64,000 nucleotides of DNA from Micromonospora sp. WMMD882 (GCF_027497255.1 NZ_CP114903.1:3844001-3908000), one strand, 5' to 3'; counted from the first letter of the stretch, positions 10,183 through 19,467 are shown. Notes: a model not told the origin generated them from the sequence alone. Program-made: numbers and translations.

Positions 10183-11742
10183 TCAGGTCGGCCGGTAGTC
10201 GAACCAGTCGAACGCGGCGCTACTCCGGGTGACGTACAGCCCGATCACCCGGCCGGTGAACCCGGCTGCGACCTCGGTGGACAGGTAGCGGCCGTCGAGC
10301 TCGGCCAGGACCACCGGGCCGTCGTCGGTGGCCAGCTCGAAGACCACCATGTCCGACCCGGCGGGACGCACGCCGTACGGTTCGCCGGGGGCGGCCAGTT
10401 CGGCGGCGGACGTCACCACCGGTGGGTACAGGTCGCGGGTGCGGGTGGCGACGGTGAGCACGACCGGCCCGGCGGGCGCCGGGCGCTCGGCGAAGACCTG
10501 ACGGAACGGCCCGACCCGGCCGACGACCCGTACCGTGCCGCCGGAGACCTCGACGTCGTAGTGGTGCGCCTCGTCGACCCGCAGCGTCAGCCCGGCGACG
10601 CCGTCGCCGGGGTCGAGGCGGACGCCGGCCCGGCAGTCGTGGTGCTGCTGCCGCGCCGCCACCATGGTGACGCCGGCCCGGTCCAGGGTGGACCCGGTGG
10701 CGTGCAGGGTGAGCCAGCCGGGCCGCTCGGTCAGCGACCAGGCCGCGTCCGGCCGGCTGCGCGGGGAGATCCAGCGGTACGCCAACCGGACGTCGTCGAA
10801 ATCGTCGCGGTACGCCCCGGAGCCGGGCGGGGCGGCCCCGGCCGGCGCGCTGCCCGCCGGGGCGGCGGTGGCCTCCTCGACCGGGTCGACCACCGGCCAG
10901 CCGTCGACCCACCGCACCGGCACGAGGAACGTCTCCCGGCCGAGCACGTGGTACGGGGGCCACTGGCCGCGGGCCCGGATGCCGAGCAGAACCATCCACC
11001 AACTGCCGTCCACGGCCTGGACCAGGTCGGCATGGCCGGTGGCCTGGACCGGCCGACCGGTGCCGCGGTGGGTCAGGATCGGGTTGGCCGGGCCCGGCTC
11101 GAAGGGCCCGAGCGGGCTGCGGGACCGGGCGACCGAGACGGCGTGCCCGGTGTGGGTGCCGCCCTCGGAGACGACCAGGTACCACCATCCGTCGATCCGG
11201 TACAGGTGCGGGGACTCGGGGTACTGGCCGCCGGTGCCCGACCACGTCGAGATCGGTCCTTCGAGGACCAACCCGACCTCCGGGTCGATCCGGTACGTCT
11301 TCACGCCCGAGGTGGTCAGCCAGCAGTTCCCGTCGTCGTCCCAGGCCAGCGAGGGGTCGACGTGCGGCAGGTCGAGGTACACCGGGTCGGACCACGGGCC
11401 GGCCGGGTCAACGGCGGTGACGACCAGGTGCCGGCCCAGGCTGACATTCGTGGTGATCATCCAGAACCGCCCGTCGTGGTGCCGGATGGTCGGCGCGTAG
11501 ATCCCCTGGGAGGCGGGGGTGTCCGGCGGCAACTCCAACTGGTCCGGCCGATCGAGGGCGTTGCCGATCTGTCGCCAGTTCACCAGGTCCCGGCTGTGGA
11601 AGACGGGCACGCCGGGGACGTACTCGAAGCTGGAGCAGACCAGGTAGTAGTCCTCCCCGACCCGGCAGACGCTGGGATCGGGGTGGAAACCGGGCAACAC
11701 CGGGTTGCGGTAGACCCCTCCGGTGGGGCGTGCTGCGGGCAT
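10183..11742 (-). CDS. Glycoside hydrolase family 43 (beta-xylosidase / alpha-L-arabinofuranosidase type)
   Basis: This 519-aa protein opens with YRNPVLPGFHPDPSVCRVGEDYYLV, where the Asp of HPDPS is the expected GH43 general base. It continues as a five-bladed propeller (IYAPTIRHHDGRFW, VDPSLAWDDDGNCW, QYPESPHLYRIDGWWYLV). From about residue 320 a C-terminal beta-sandwich of the kind seen in GH43 xylosidases follows. No signal peptide is visible, suggesting intracellular processing of imported xylo- or arabino-oligosaccharides. The neighbouring gene encodes a secreted pectate lyase with CBM2, so both may serve plant cell-wall use. Exact substrate cannot be decided here. Confidence 0.9.
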   Translation of the reverse strand: MPAARPTGGVYRNPVLPGFHPDPSVCRVGEDYYLVCSSFEYVPGVPVFHSRDLVNWRQIGNALDRPDQLELPPDTPASQGIYAPTIRHHDGRFWMITTNVSLGRHLVVTAVDPAGPWSDPVYLDLPHVDPSLAWDDDGNCWLTTSGVKTYRIDPEVGLVLEGPISTWSGTGGQYPESPHLYRIDGWWYLVVSEGGTHTGHAVSVARSRSPLGPFEPGPANPILTHRGTGRPVQATGHADLVQAVDGSWWMVLLGIRARGQWPPYHVLGRETFLVPVRWVDGWPVVDPVEEATAAPAGSAPAGAAPPGSGAYRDDFDDVRLAYRWISPRSRPDAAWSLTERPGWLTLHATGSTLDRAGVTMVAARQQHHDCRAGVRLDPGDGVAGLTLRVDEAHHYDVEVSGGTVRVVGRVGPFRQVFAERPAPAGPVVLTVATRTRDLYPPVVTSAAELAAPGEPYGVRPAGSDMVVFELATDDGPVVLAELDGRYLSTEVAAGFTGRVIGLYVTRSSAAFDWFDYRPT

Positions 11743-11811
11743 GCCGGCTCACTCGCTTTCCGTACGGGCGGGTCCGGTGCCGGCCGGTCGACCGGCACCG
11801 GGCCCGTCGGG

Positions 11812-12987
11812 TTACCGGTAGGTCAGGTCGGACGAGGAGTAGAGGCAGTTGGCGCCGTCCGCTCCGGTGCCGATCTGGGTGGGTTCGTTGCCGCTGCTGT
11901 TGCCGTTGTACTTGCGGCAGATCACCATCGACCGGCTGGGGTCGTTGACGATGGTGACCCCGGAGAACCGGGCGGTGTCGCCGTAGTTGACGTTGATGCC
12001 GGCCACTGTGTTGCCGGGTCGGGTCAGCGTGACGTTCCGGATCACCACGTTGCGCCTGTGCTGGGTGGAGCAGTTGCCGCAGGAGCGGTAGAACGTCCCG
12101 AAGTTGGTGGCCTGGAAGTTCTGGATGGTGAGCGTGCCCGGGCCGTTGTGCTGGAAGACCTTGTCGCTGGCGCTGCGCGCGCCGCCGCCGTCAACCAGGA
12201 AGGTGGGCGAGCCGCTGCCCCGGAAGGTGGCGGCGTCCTCGCCCACGTCCTCCCACCAGACGTTGCGCAGCGTGCACGGGCCGGAGCAGTGCACGCCGTC
12301 GCCGGCGGGCGCGCCGATGATGACGTTCTGCAGGGTGGCCCCGGCGGCGAGCCGGAACATCGGGTCCTGGCTCTCCTCCTGGCTGCCGTCACCGATGCAG
12401 CAGTACCGGCGCATGCCACCGTCGAGGACGCCGGAGACCGCGATGGTGCCGTCGACGTTGACCTGTCCGGTCGGCGTCGGCCACGCCCCGGTGGGCGGCG
12501 GCGTGGTGGGGGGCGGCGTGGTCGGCGGGGGCGTGGTCGGGGGCGGCGGGGTGGTCGGGCCCGTTCCGCCAGCGCAGGCCACGCCGTTGACCGCGAAGGA
12601 GGTCGGCGTCGGGTTGCTGTTGTTGTTCCAGCCCCCGTTGAAGCCGAACGACACCGACCCGCCGGTGGCGAGGTTGCCGTTGTAGCTGACGTTGGCGGCC
12701 CGTACGGCACCGCCGCTCTGCGTGACGGTGGCGTTCCACGCCTGGGCGACGGTCTGCCCGGCGGTGAACGACCAGGTGACCGTCCACGCGTCGAGCGGGT
12801 CGCCGACGTTGGTGACGTCGACGTTGGCGGTGAACCCGCCCGACCACTGCGAGGCGACGGTGTAGGCGACGCGACAACCGACGGCCGCCTGCGCGGTGCC
12901 GGCCGTGGCCACCACACCGGCCGCGCCCAGGGTGGCTGTCGTCGTCGTCAAGATGAGTAGCGCCCTTCGGCGCCGGCTTTGCGGCAT
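11812..12987 (-). CDS. Secreted pectate lyase (PL3-like) with N-terminal CBM2
   Basis: This 391-aa exported protein starts at ATG 12987 behind AGGAGAG. Residues 1-34 form a signal peptide with a basic MPQSRRRR start and AQA cleavage site. A CBM2 module follows (CRVAYTVASQWSGGFTANV to NGVAC). A Thr/Pro linker built of PPPTT repeats comes next. The C-terminal parallel beta-helix resembles family 3 pectate lyases (GVLDGGMRRYC, GVHCSGPCTLRNVWWEDVGEDAATF, NCSTQHRRNVVIRNV). It should cleave polygalacturonate outside the cell, with CBM2 tethering it to cellulose or xylan. A LacI-type operator candidate lies about 125 bp upstream. Confidence 0.92.
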   Translation of the reverse strand: MPQSRRRRALLILTTTTATLGAAGVVATAGTAQAAVGCRVAYTVASQWSGGFTANVDVTNVGDPLDAWTVTWSFTAGQTVAQAWNATVTQSGGAVRAANVSYNGNLATGGSVSFGFNGGWNNNSNPTPTSFAVNGVACAGGTGPTTPPPPTTPPPTTPPPTTPPPTGAWPTPTGQVNVDGTIAVSGVLDGGMRRYCCIGDGSQEESQDPMFRLAAGATLQNVIIGAPAGDGVHCSGPCTLRNVWWEDVGEDAATFRGSGSPTFLVDGGGARSASDKVFQHNGPGTLTIQNFQATNFGTFYRSCGNCSTQHRRNVVIRNVTLTRPGNTVAGINVNYGDTARFSGVTIVNDPSRSMVICRKYNGNSSGNEPTQIGTGADGANCLYSSSDLTYR

Positions 12988-13256
12988 GTTGCTCTCCTGG
13001 CTGATACGGGGAGCCCGCGTGGCTCGGCGACCGCTGCCCGTCGGCTGCCGACACGGGTCCTGGTCCGGGCCCGGACGCCCGTCCGCTGGGGACGGGCCAG
13101 CGCCACCGGCTCTGACAGCGCTTTCCCAGCGAACCGCAGGAAGCCGATCATCGCAAGCCCTCGATACGTCGACACCGGTCACCCGAACGGCGCGGGGACG
13201 CGCCCGTCGCCCGAGGGACGCGGGGCGCCCCCGCCGGGCTGCCTGCCGCTGCCTCC
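12988..13256. other. Intergenic region upstream of pectate lyase
   Basis: This 269-bp stretch separates the pectate lyase start from the stop of the oxoamine synthase gene. Apart from the operator-like palindrome at 13113-13128 I see no gene. The frames crossing it lack start context and continue antisense through neighbours. Confidence 0.5.
13113..13128. promoter_or_regulatory. Possible LacI/CebR-type operator upstream of pectate lyase
   Basis: TGACAGCGCTTTCCCA is an imperfect palindrome centred on AGCGCT. It resembles the TGGGAGCGCTCCCA or GAAAGCGCTTTC operators of LacI-family regulators of actinobacterial polysaccharide-degrading genes. It is 126 bp upstream of the pectate lyase ATG. The call rests on sequence resemblance only. 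Confidence 0.4.
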
Positions 13257-14822
13257 CTACCGGGCCGAGCTGCCGAACGCGCTGGACAGGTACGCCCGCG
13301 AGTCGGCGATCGCGCCCTCGATGATCCGGGCGGCCTCGCGGGCCTCCTCGGGCCGGTGCCCGGCCTGCACCTGGAGCCGGAACCGGGACGACCCGGTCGG
13401 CGTCACCGGGAACTCCACCATGAACGCGAGCACGCCCCGGTCGAACAGCAGCCGGTTGGCCGTGCGGGCGAGCTTCTCGTTGCCGATCAGCAGCGGCACG
13501 ATCGGCGACGGCTCACCCATGCAGGTCAGCCCCCGGCCGGTCAGCTCGTCGCGCAGGGCGTCAATGGCGGTGAACAGCCGGGCCCGCAGCACGTCCCCCT
13601 CGGCCGACCGGATGATCCTGGTGGCCTCGCGGACCACCGCGGTCTGCACCGGCGACAGGGCGTTCGAAAAGAAGTGGCTGCCGCCGAACATCTTGACGTA
13701 CTGCTTCAGCGCCGGGGAGTTGGACGCCACGAAACCGCCGTTGGAGCAGAACGTCTTCGAGAAGGCGCCCATCACGATGTCCACCTCGCCGAGCAGATTC
13801 TGCATGCCCAGCACGCCCGTGCCGCCCGGCCCCATCGACCCGAGGTCGTGCGCCACGTCGACCAGCAGGGTGGCGTCGTACTCGCGGCAGACCCGCTGGA
13901 GGGTGACCAGGTCCGGCCAGTCCGCGTCCACCGAGAAGAGACCGTCGGTGACGACCAGGATGCCGTTGCGGGTGTCGTGCGCACGGATCTCCACCAGGCG
14001 CCGTCGGACCGCCTCGACGTTGAGGTGCTCGTAGCGGACCACGTTGCGGGTGGCCGCCCGCGCGCCCTGCTGGAGGCAGGAGTGCGCCAGCCGGTCGATC
14101 AGGACGTGGTCGGACTGACGGACCAGCCCGACGACCGCGCCGAAGCCGGCCGCCCAACCCGTCGGGAACAGCGTCACGTGGTCCAGCCCGACCAGGTCGC
14201 CGAGGGCCGCCTCCAGCTCGTCGGAGATCCGGGTGTTGCCCAGCACCATCGGCGAGCCGGCGCTGTGCGGGCCGTAGTCGTGCATGGCCCGCGCCGCCGC
14301 CTCCCGGATCGCCGGGTGGGTGTTGAACGACAGGTAGTCCTGCGAGTTGAAGTTGATGCCCCGGGTCCGCCTGCCCAGGTCGTTGGTGATCTGGGCGACG
14401 CTGTCCGGGGCGGCCTCCAGCACCCGGGAGTACTGCCAGGTCTCCGTCCGACGGCGGGCCTGCACCCAGCCGTAGAAGTCCTCGGTACGGGCGAGCAGGT
14501 TGCGCCCGGCGGGTCGGTAGAAGTCGTAGGCGTTCTTGTCCAGCGCGTACTCCTCGTCCGGGTCGACGGGGTTGCGCAGGTGGGCCGGCTCCCACATCTC
14601 GGTGAGGTCGGCGATGACCTGGGCGAGCTCGCCGTCCGCCCCGGTCGGGTCGAGGGTGGCGAAGTCGTCCCACGGGACGTGGGTGGCCCAGTTGCGGGTC
14701 ATCTCGGAGACCTCGTCCGCCGTCCGGGCCATGGTGGCCACGTCACCGTGGTGGGCGGCGTGCAGGATGACCTCGATCAGCTCGCCGTCCTCGCGCTGGT
14801 GCAGGTCGGTGGTGGTGGTCAT
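13257..14822 (-). CDS. Alpha-oxoamine synthase (AONS/ALAS/CqsA-like PLP enzyme) with N-terminal extension
   Basis: This 521-aa fold-type I PLP enzyme belongs to the family that condenses an amino acid with an acyl-CoA and loses CO2 to give an aminoketone. Key residues are visible: Schiff-base lysine K356 in GAFSKTFCSNGG, H325 in LVDVAHDLGSMG, HS in LIDRLAHSCLQQG, and the QDYLSF start of the core. The first roughly 130 residues are an extension not found in BioF. ATG 14822 is preferred (GGGAG eight bases before). An in-frame ATG at 14846 overlaps the upstream stop and is an alternative. It is coupled to the FAD gene and lies beside the lanthipeptide genes. The acyl donor and product are unknown. 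Confidence 0.85.
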   Translation of the reverse strand: MTTTTDLHQREDGELIEVILHAAHHGDVATMARTADEVSEMTRNWATHVPWDDFATLDPTGADGELAQVIADLTEMWEPAHLRNPVDPDEEYALDKNAYDFYRPAGRNLLARTEDFYGWVQARRRTETWQYSRVLEAAPDSVAQITNDLGRRTRGINFNSQDYLSFNTHPAIREAAARAMHDYGPHSAGSPMVLGNTRISDELEAALGDLVGLDHVTLFPTGWAAGFGAVVGLVRQSDHVLIDRLAHSCLQQGARAATRNVVRYEHLNVEAVRRRLVEIRAHDTRNGILVVTDGLFSVDADWPDLVTLQRVCREYDATLLVDVAHDLGSMGPGGTGVLGMQNLLGEVDIVMGAFSKTFCSNGGFVASNSPALKQYVKMFGGSHFFSNALSPVQTAVVREATRIIRSAEGDVLRARLFTAIDALRDELTGRGLTCMGEPSPIVPLLIGNEKLARTANRLLFDRGVLAFMVEFPVTPTGSSRFRLQVQAGHRPEEAREAARIIEGAIADSRAYLSSAFGSSAR

Positions 14823-14845
14823 GGTGTCAGCTCCCGGGTACGGCA

Positions 14846-16168
14846 TCAGGCGAACAGGTTCTGCTGGTACGCGCGCGACGTGGCGGCGAAGTCGTCGAAC
14901 ACCGCGTGGTCGGCGGAGGACTCCTTCGCGGCGTCGTTGAGCAGGAACAGGTTGGACGCCTGGAAGAACTCCGACACCGGGGCGACGTCGGCGTGGGTGG
15001 CGATGAACCGGTCGGTCTCCTGCTGGTCGCCGCGCAGCGCCACGAACAGTTGCAGCTCGTCGTGCCGGTACGGGCGCATCTCGGCCAGCGTGCACACGTA
15101 GTCGTAGTAGGCGGCGGCGTTCTGGCTGCGCCGCCGGCCCTCGTACCCGGTCATCGCCTCCTCGACCGACGCCCCGCCGGACAGCCAGCGGCCCAGGGCG
15201 GCGGCGGCCAGCTCGGCGTCCCGGAAGGCGTGCGTCATGCCGATCGCGGTGCACTGGTCCTTCGCCGACTCGGCGTCCCCGACGAGCACCCAGCCCGGCC
15301 CGTGCAGCGGCCGGAGGAAAGCCGACTGGTCGAGCGTGCCGTAGATCCGTTCCTCCCGGACGCCCTGCTCGCGGACCACCGCGCCCAGCTCCGGGCTGAC
15401 GAAGTCGAGCGCCCTGGCGAAGTTGCCCGGCACGTCGGCCCGGAACTCCCGGGACCACTCGCTCGGCCCCCAGACCAGCACCATGTTCTGCTCGAAGTTG
15501 GTGGGCACCACCGCGGCGGCCAGCCGGCCCCGCCGGTGGATCTGGCCGGGGCCGAGGTCGAAACCGGACCAGTAGCTCCAGTACGCGAACGTGCACCGGG
15601 GCCGCTCGTCGTACTTCGGCAGCTTGAGGGCACGGGCGACGAACGAGTTGCGGCCGTCCGCGCCGACCACGATCCGGGCCCGGTCCTCGACGGTCCGCCC
15701 GTCGGCGTCCCGGCCCCGGACGCCCACCACCCGGCCGTCCTCGGTGAGCAGTTCCCGTACGGTGAAGTTGGTCCGCACCTCGGCGCCGGCCTTCGCGGCG
15801 GCCTCGACGAGGATCTGGTCCAGCACCCGACGCCGGACCGAGGCGTAGCTGGTGACCACCCCCGAGTCGTCGCCGTGCAGGTCCCGGAAGTGTTCCCGCA
15901 GCAGCTCGGCCGGCACCGAGCCGCCCAGTTCGATGCCGTCGTTGACGAGCCGGACGGTGGTGTGCGTCGGGGTCACGGCGGTGACCTGGTCCAGCAGTCC
16001 CCACCGGTTCAGGTAGGACATCCCGTGCGGCCACAGGAAGTGCGTGGAGATGACGTCGCTGGGAAACGACGACCGGTCCACCAGGAGCACCCGGTGCCCC
16101 TGTCGGGCGAGCAGCAGCGCGGTCGCGGCGCCCGCGCAACGGGCCCCGACCACTATCGCGTCGTACAT
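14846..16168 (-). CDS. FAD-dependent monooxygenase / GGR-like oxidoreductase
   Basis: This 440-aa flavoprotein has the N-terminal dinucleotide fold YDAIVVGARCAGAATALLLA, a variant GxGxxG, and the second FAD motif WVLVGDAESAKDQ. The middle motif VVGADGRNS is the DG motif of PHBH-fold hydroxylases and geranylgeranyl-reductase-like enzymes. It starts at ATG 16168 with AAGGAAC upstream. It reads into the oxoamine synthase gene and is divergent from lanKC, sharing a 283-bp promoter region with it. Likely reactions are hydroxylation or two-electron oxidation/reduction of a small molecule or peptide side chain. Context alone cannot choose between them. Confidence 0.82.
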   Translation of the reverse strand: MYDAIVVGARCAGAATALLLARQGHRVLLVDRSSFPSDVISTHFLWPHGMSYLNRWGLLDQVTAVTPTHTTVRLVNDGIELGGSVPAELLREHFRDLHGDDSGVVTSYASVRRRVLDQILVEAAAKAGAEVRTNFTVRELLTEDGRVVGVRGRDADGRTVEDRARIVVGADGRNSFVARALKLPKYDERPRCTFAYWSYWSGFDLGPGQIHRRGRLAAAVVPTNFEQNMVLVWGPSEWSREFRADVPGNFARALDFVSPELGAVVREQGVREERIYGTLDQSAFLRPLHGPGWVLVGDAESAKDQCTAIGMTHAFRDAELAAAALGRWLSGGASVEEAMTGYEGRRRSQNAAAYYDYVCTLAEMRPYRHDELQLFVALRGDQQETDRFIATHADVAPVSEFFQASNLFLLNDAAKESSADHAVFDDFAATSRAYQQNLFA

Positions 16169-16451
16169 GTTGTTCCTTTTTCGGCTGAGCGTCAGATGTC
16201 CGACCGGCCCGGCGGCCGACGGCCACCGCTGGCGGCGACCGGCTGTGGCCCCCGGGCGGTCATGGACATGCACCGTACACAGTGGAAGACGCACGGCCGT
16301 GGTACCACTGGACGGCTCGTTCTAAATCCACTTCGGTCGATTGACCGAGGGTGGCAACCCGAATACCCTTCGTGAGGCAAGCGCGCGGTCGGGCGACTGG
16401 AGTCCCATGCACGGGACCAGCGCACGCCGGCGGGACAAGGGGCTGCCGGCG
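16169..16451. promoter_or_regulatory. Divergent promoter region between FAD gene and lanKC
   Basis: This 283-bp region holds the start signals of both divergent units of the lanthipeptide locus. Its central part (about 16265-16370) is lower in GC than its surroundings. I do not see a confident -35/-10 pair or operator palindrome. Confidence 0.4.
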
Positions 16452-19031
16452 ATGGATCTCCGTTACCGCAACTACTGCCTGACCGACCCGACCTTCTACG
16501 ACCGGCCGGCCAGCCGGGCCGCGACCCCCGGCTTCGCCGCCGGACCGCCGCTGCCCGACGGCTGGTCCACGCAGGCCAGAGGGCCCTGGACGATGGTCTC
16601 CCCGGCGCGACCCGACCTGCCCCCGCAGGGCTGGAAGATCCACGTCTCGACCATCCAGAGCGACGCTGTCGGCACGCTCGAAATCGTCTGGCGGCACTGC
16701 GTCGAACGGAACGTCCCGTTCAAACACCTCGCCGACCCGACCACGCTGCTCCTGAGCAACTCGAAGTACGCCGACCGGTCGAGCAGCGGAAAATTCATCA
16801 CCATCTACCCGCGGGACACCGCCGAGCTGCACGAGCTCCTGCTCGACCTGGATCTCCTGCTGGCCGGCCGACCGGGTCCGTACATCCTCAGCGACGTGCG
16901 GTGGAACGACGGACCGCTCTACCTGCGCTACGGCGGCTTCGCCGAACGGCGCTGCCGGACCGAGGACGGCGCCCTGGTCCTGGCCATCGCCGACCCCACC
17001 GGCCGGCTCGTCCCCGACCACCGCCAGCCCAGCTTCCAGGTGCCCGAATGGGTCGAGGCGCCGGACTTCGTCGCGCGGGCGATCGCGGCGCGGACGAGCC
17101 CGGACACCCCACACGAGATGCCCTACCGGATCGAACGTCCACTGCACTTCTCCAACGGCGGCGGGGTCTACTCCGCCACCGACCTCGCCAGCGGGGCGTC
17201 CGTGGTGCTGAAGGAAGCCCGGCCGTACGCCGGCACCGACAGCTTCGGGCAGGATGCCGTACGACGGCTGCGACACGAACGGGACTTCCTGCTGAAGCTG
17301 GCCGACACCGGGGTGGTGCCCCGGCTGCTCGGTGACTTCGTCTGCTGGGAACACCACTTCCTGGCCGAGGAACACCTCTTCGGCGAGACCCTCGGCCGGG
17401 CCATGGTGCTGCGGAACCCGCTGGTCCGGGCCGACGCCACCCAGGCGGACATCGCCGCGTACACCGAGTGGGCGCTGACCACCCTCGACCTGGTCGAGCA
17501 GCAGTTGCGCCGGCTGCACGACCACGGTTACGTCTTCGGGGACCTGCACCCGCACAACATCGTCCTGACCGACGACGGGACGGTCCGCTTCATCGACCTG
17601 GAGATGGCCTCGCACGCCAGCGAGGAGAGACCACTGAACCTCGGCGCGCCCGGCTACCTGCCGCCCGACGGCCGGGTCGGGGTGGAGGCGGACCTGTACG
17701 CGATGGCCTGCCTGCGGGTGTTCATGTTCCTCCCGTTGACCATCCTGCTGCCGCTGGCCCCGGCCAAACTGCCGATGCTGCTGGCCTCGATCGCCCAGAC
17801 CTTCCCGGTGCCGCCGGACTTCGTCGACCGGGTGGCCGGCACGCTCCGGGACCGCCGGCCGGGCGGCGCGGCCAACGACCGGGTCGCCGCCCTCACCGCC
17901 GCCGTCGACTCCGGCGCCGGCGACTGGCCGGCGGTACGCCGTTCGGCGCGCGACGCGATCCTGGCCAGCGCCACCCCGCTCCGCGCGGACCGGCTGTTCC
18001 CCGGCGACATCGACCAGTTCACCCACGGCGGCCTCGGCATCGCGTACGGTGCGGCCGGGGTGCTCGCCGCGCTGGCGCACACCGGATGCGGGCGCTTCCC
18101 CGACTACGAGTCGTGGCTGGTCGACGCCGTCCGGCAGGACCGCGACACGGTGGACGGCCGCCGACCGGTCGGACTCTTCGACGGGCTGCACGGCGTCGCC
18201 TGCGTCCTGGCCGAACTGGGCCGGCCGGACGACGCCGCGTACGTCCTGGACCGGGTCCTCGACACGTCGGCCGACTCGATCGGTCTCGACCTCCTCGACG
18301 GGCTGGCCGGCATCGGGGTCAGCCTGCTCCGGCTGGCCACCACCCTCGGCGAGAACGGGCTGCGGGAGCGGGCGCTGTCGATCGGCGACCGGCTCGCCGA
18401 CCATCTCCAGGCGCGACCGGCGTCGACGTCCGGCCCGAGCCGTCGCCACCAGGGGCTGTTACGCGGCCCGTCCGGGCACGCGCTGTTCTTCGTCCGCCTC
18501 TTCGAGTCGACAGGTGACCCCGGCCACCTGGACCACGCGGCCACCCTGCTGCGGCGGGACCTGGCCGCCTGCGTGCCGACGGCCGACGGCGGGTTGCAGA
18601 TGAGCGAGGGCTGGCGGACGCTGCCGTACCTGGCCAGCGGCAGCGCGGGCGTGGGAATGGTGATCCACCGCTACCTCCGGCACCGCGCCGACGAGGAGCT
18701 CGCCGACGCGCTCAGGCAGATCAGCCGGGCGGCCGGGTCGGAGTTCGTCATCGGCAGCGGCCTGTTCAACGGACGGGCCGGTCTGGTCACGCTCCTGGCG
18801 GCGGTCACCGACGGGCCGGTCGGCGAGGCCGCCGAGCCGGGCAGCCGGATCCACCAGCACCTGCGCCGACTCGCCTGGCACATGATGCCGTACCGGAACG
18901 AGGTGGCCTTCCCCGGCGACCAGCTCCTGCGGCTGTCGATGGATCTGGCGACCGGCTCGGCGGGCGTGCTGCTCGCGCTGGACGCCCGGGGCGCCGACGA
19001 CGACCTCTTCTCGTTCGTCGGGCTCCGCTGA
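16452..19031 (+). CDS. lanKC: Class III lanthipeptide synthetase LanKC (lyase-kinase-cyclase)
   Basis: This 859-aa trifunctional enzyme starts at ATG 16452, because MDLRYRNYCLTDPTFYDRP is the usual LanKC N-terminus. A TTG frame starting at 16341 is longer but atypical. The phospho-Ser/Thr lyase domain covers about residues 1-210 (GWKIHVS). The kinase domain has K254 (VVLKEA), D364 and N369 (FGDLHPHN) and D382 (FIDLEM). The LanC-like cyclase covers about residues 515-859. Zinc ligands of true LanC proteins are missing: SGLFNGRAG (N773) stands where CHG would be, which places the enzyme in class III rather than IV. It phosphorylates, eliminates and cyclises the three LanA peptides just downstream to (methyl)lanthionine or labionin. 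Confidence 0.95.
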   Translation: MDLRYRNYCLTDPTFYDRPASRAATPGFAAGPPLPDGWSTQARGPWTMVSPARPDLPPQGWKIHVSTIQSDAVGTLEIVWRHCVERNVPFKHLADPTTLLLSNSKYADRSSSGKFITIYPRDTAELHELLLDLDLLLAGRPGPYILSDVRWNDGPLYLRYGGFAERRCRTEDGALVLAIADPTGRLVPDHRQPSFQVPEWVEAPDFVARAIAARTSPDTPHEMPYRIERPLHFSNGGGVYSATDLASGASVVLKEARPYAGTDSFGQDAVRRLRHERDFLLKLADTGVVPRLLGDFVCWEHHFLAEEHLFGETLGRAMVLRNPLVRADATQADIAAYTEWALTTLDLVEQQLRRLHDHGYVFGDLHPHNIVLTDDGTVRFIDLEMASHASEERPLNLGAPGYLPPDGRVGVEADLYAMACLRVFMFLPLTILLPLAPAKLPMLLASIAQTFPVPPDFVDRVAGTLRDRRPGGAANDRVAALTAAVDSGAGDWPAVRRSARDAILASATPLRADRLFPGDIDQFTHGGLGIAYGAAGVLAALAHTGCGRFPDYESWLVDAVRQDRDTVDGRRPVGLFDGLHGVACVLAELGRPDDAAYVLDRVLDTSADSIGLDLLDGLAGIGVSLLRLATTLGENGLRERALSIGDRLADHLQARPASTSGPSRRHQGLLRGPSGHALFFVRLFESTGDPGHLDHAATLLRRDLAACVPTADGGLQMSEGWRTLPYLASGSAGVGMVIHRYLRHRADEELADALRQISRAAGSEFVIGSGLFNGRAGLVTLLAAVTDGPVGEAAEPGSRIHQHLRRLAWHMMPYRNEVAFPGDQLLRLSMDLATGSAGVLLALDARGADDDLFSFVGLR

Positions 19032-19095
19032 CCCGTCCGGCCCGCACCGGCGGGCCGACAGCGCGTCGACCGGAACCGGAAGGAGGTGATCGACC

Positions 19096-19221
19096 GTGCC
19101 ACACGTCCTGGACCTTCAGACGCTGGCCCCCGAGGAACAGTCGGAGGGGCTGAACAGCAACCTGAGCCTGGTGACCTGCCCGGACTGCCCCAGCACCCCG
19201 AGCCTGCTGGTCTGCTGCTGA
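19096..19221 (+). CDS. lanA: Class III lanthipeptide precursor 1 (LanA)
   Basis: This 41-aa peptide is too short for normal ORF calling. GTG 19096 follows AAGGAGGTGATC, a complete match to the 16S anti-Shine-Dalgarno end. The leader MPHVLDLQTLAPEEQSEGLN contains the LDLQ box recognised by LanKC enzymes. The core holds two labionin-type motifs, SNLSLVTC (S21-C28) and STPSLLVC (S33-C40), with an extra Cys at 31 and a terminal CC. This layout matches SapB/labyrinthopeptin precursors. It sits 64 nt behind the lanKC stop. I infer up to two carbacyclic labionin or lanthionine rings, with C31 and C41 left over. Confidence 0.9.
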   Translation: MPHVLDLQTLAPEEQSEGLNSNLSLVTCPDCPSTPSLLVCC

Positions 19222-19248
19222 CCGACCGGGCCCCGAAGGAGCCACGAC

Positions 19249-19413
19249 ATGCACGTACTGGACTTCCAGCACCTCGACCCGGGCGACGTCGGCAGCCCGG
19301 ACGCCTTGCTCAGCCTCATGAGCACCCACTGCCCGAGCAACCTGAGCATCCTGCTGTGCCCGGTGAGCGACTGGTGCGCGGTGGGTGGCCAGGGCGCCGG
19401 GGACCAGGGCTGA
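19249..19413 (+). CDS. lanA: Class III lanthipeptide precursor 2 (LanA) with C-terminal tail
   Basis: This 54-aa peptide starts at ATG 19249, 27 nt after precursor 1, with an AAGGAG RBS. The leader MHVLDFQHLDPGDVGSPDA carries the LDFQ variant of the recognition box. The core contains SLMSTHC (S22-C28) and SNLSILLC (S30-C37), a second double SxxSx(2-3)C arrangement. Unlike its two siblings it continues with PVSDWCAVGGQGAGDQG. The extra tail has a further Ser-Asp-Trp-Cys and a Gly-rich end. The tail may be trimmed by a protease or allow a third ring. Both are inference. Confidence 0.88.
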   Translation: MHVLDFQHLDPGDVGSPDALLSLMSTHCPSNLSILLCPVSDWCAVGGQGAGDQG

Positions 19414-19467
19414 GGTCGGCGGAACCCACGCCCGGAAATGCTCGCCACCCGGAAGGAGGTGATGAGA

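Noticed and set aside
13257..16226. One 989-codon frame covering the FAD and oxoamine synthase genes
   Set aside because: Its first half is a wrong-frame reading of the FAD gene; only the part after 14822 is real, and the FAD gene has its own frame.
16341..16451. Upstream TTG start that would lengthen LanKC by 37 residues
   Set aside because: The usual LanKC N-terminus begins at MDLRYRNYC (16452) and the extra residues have no match in the family pattern.
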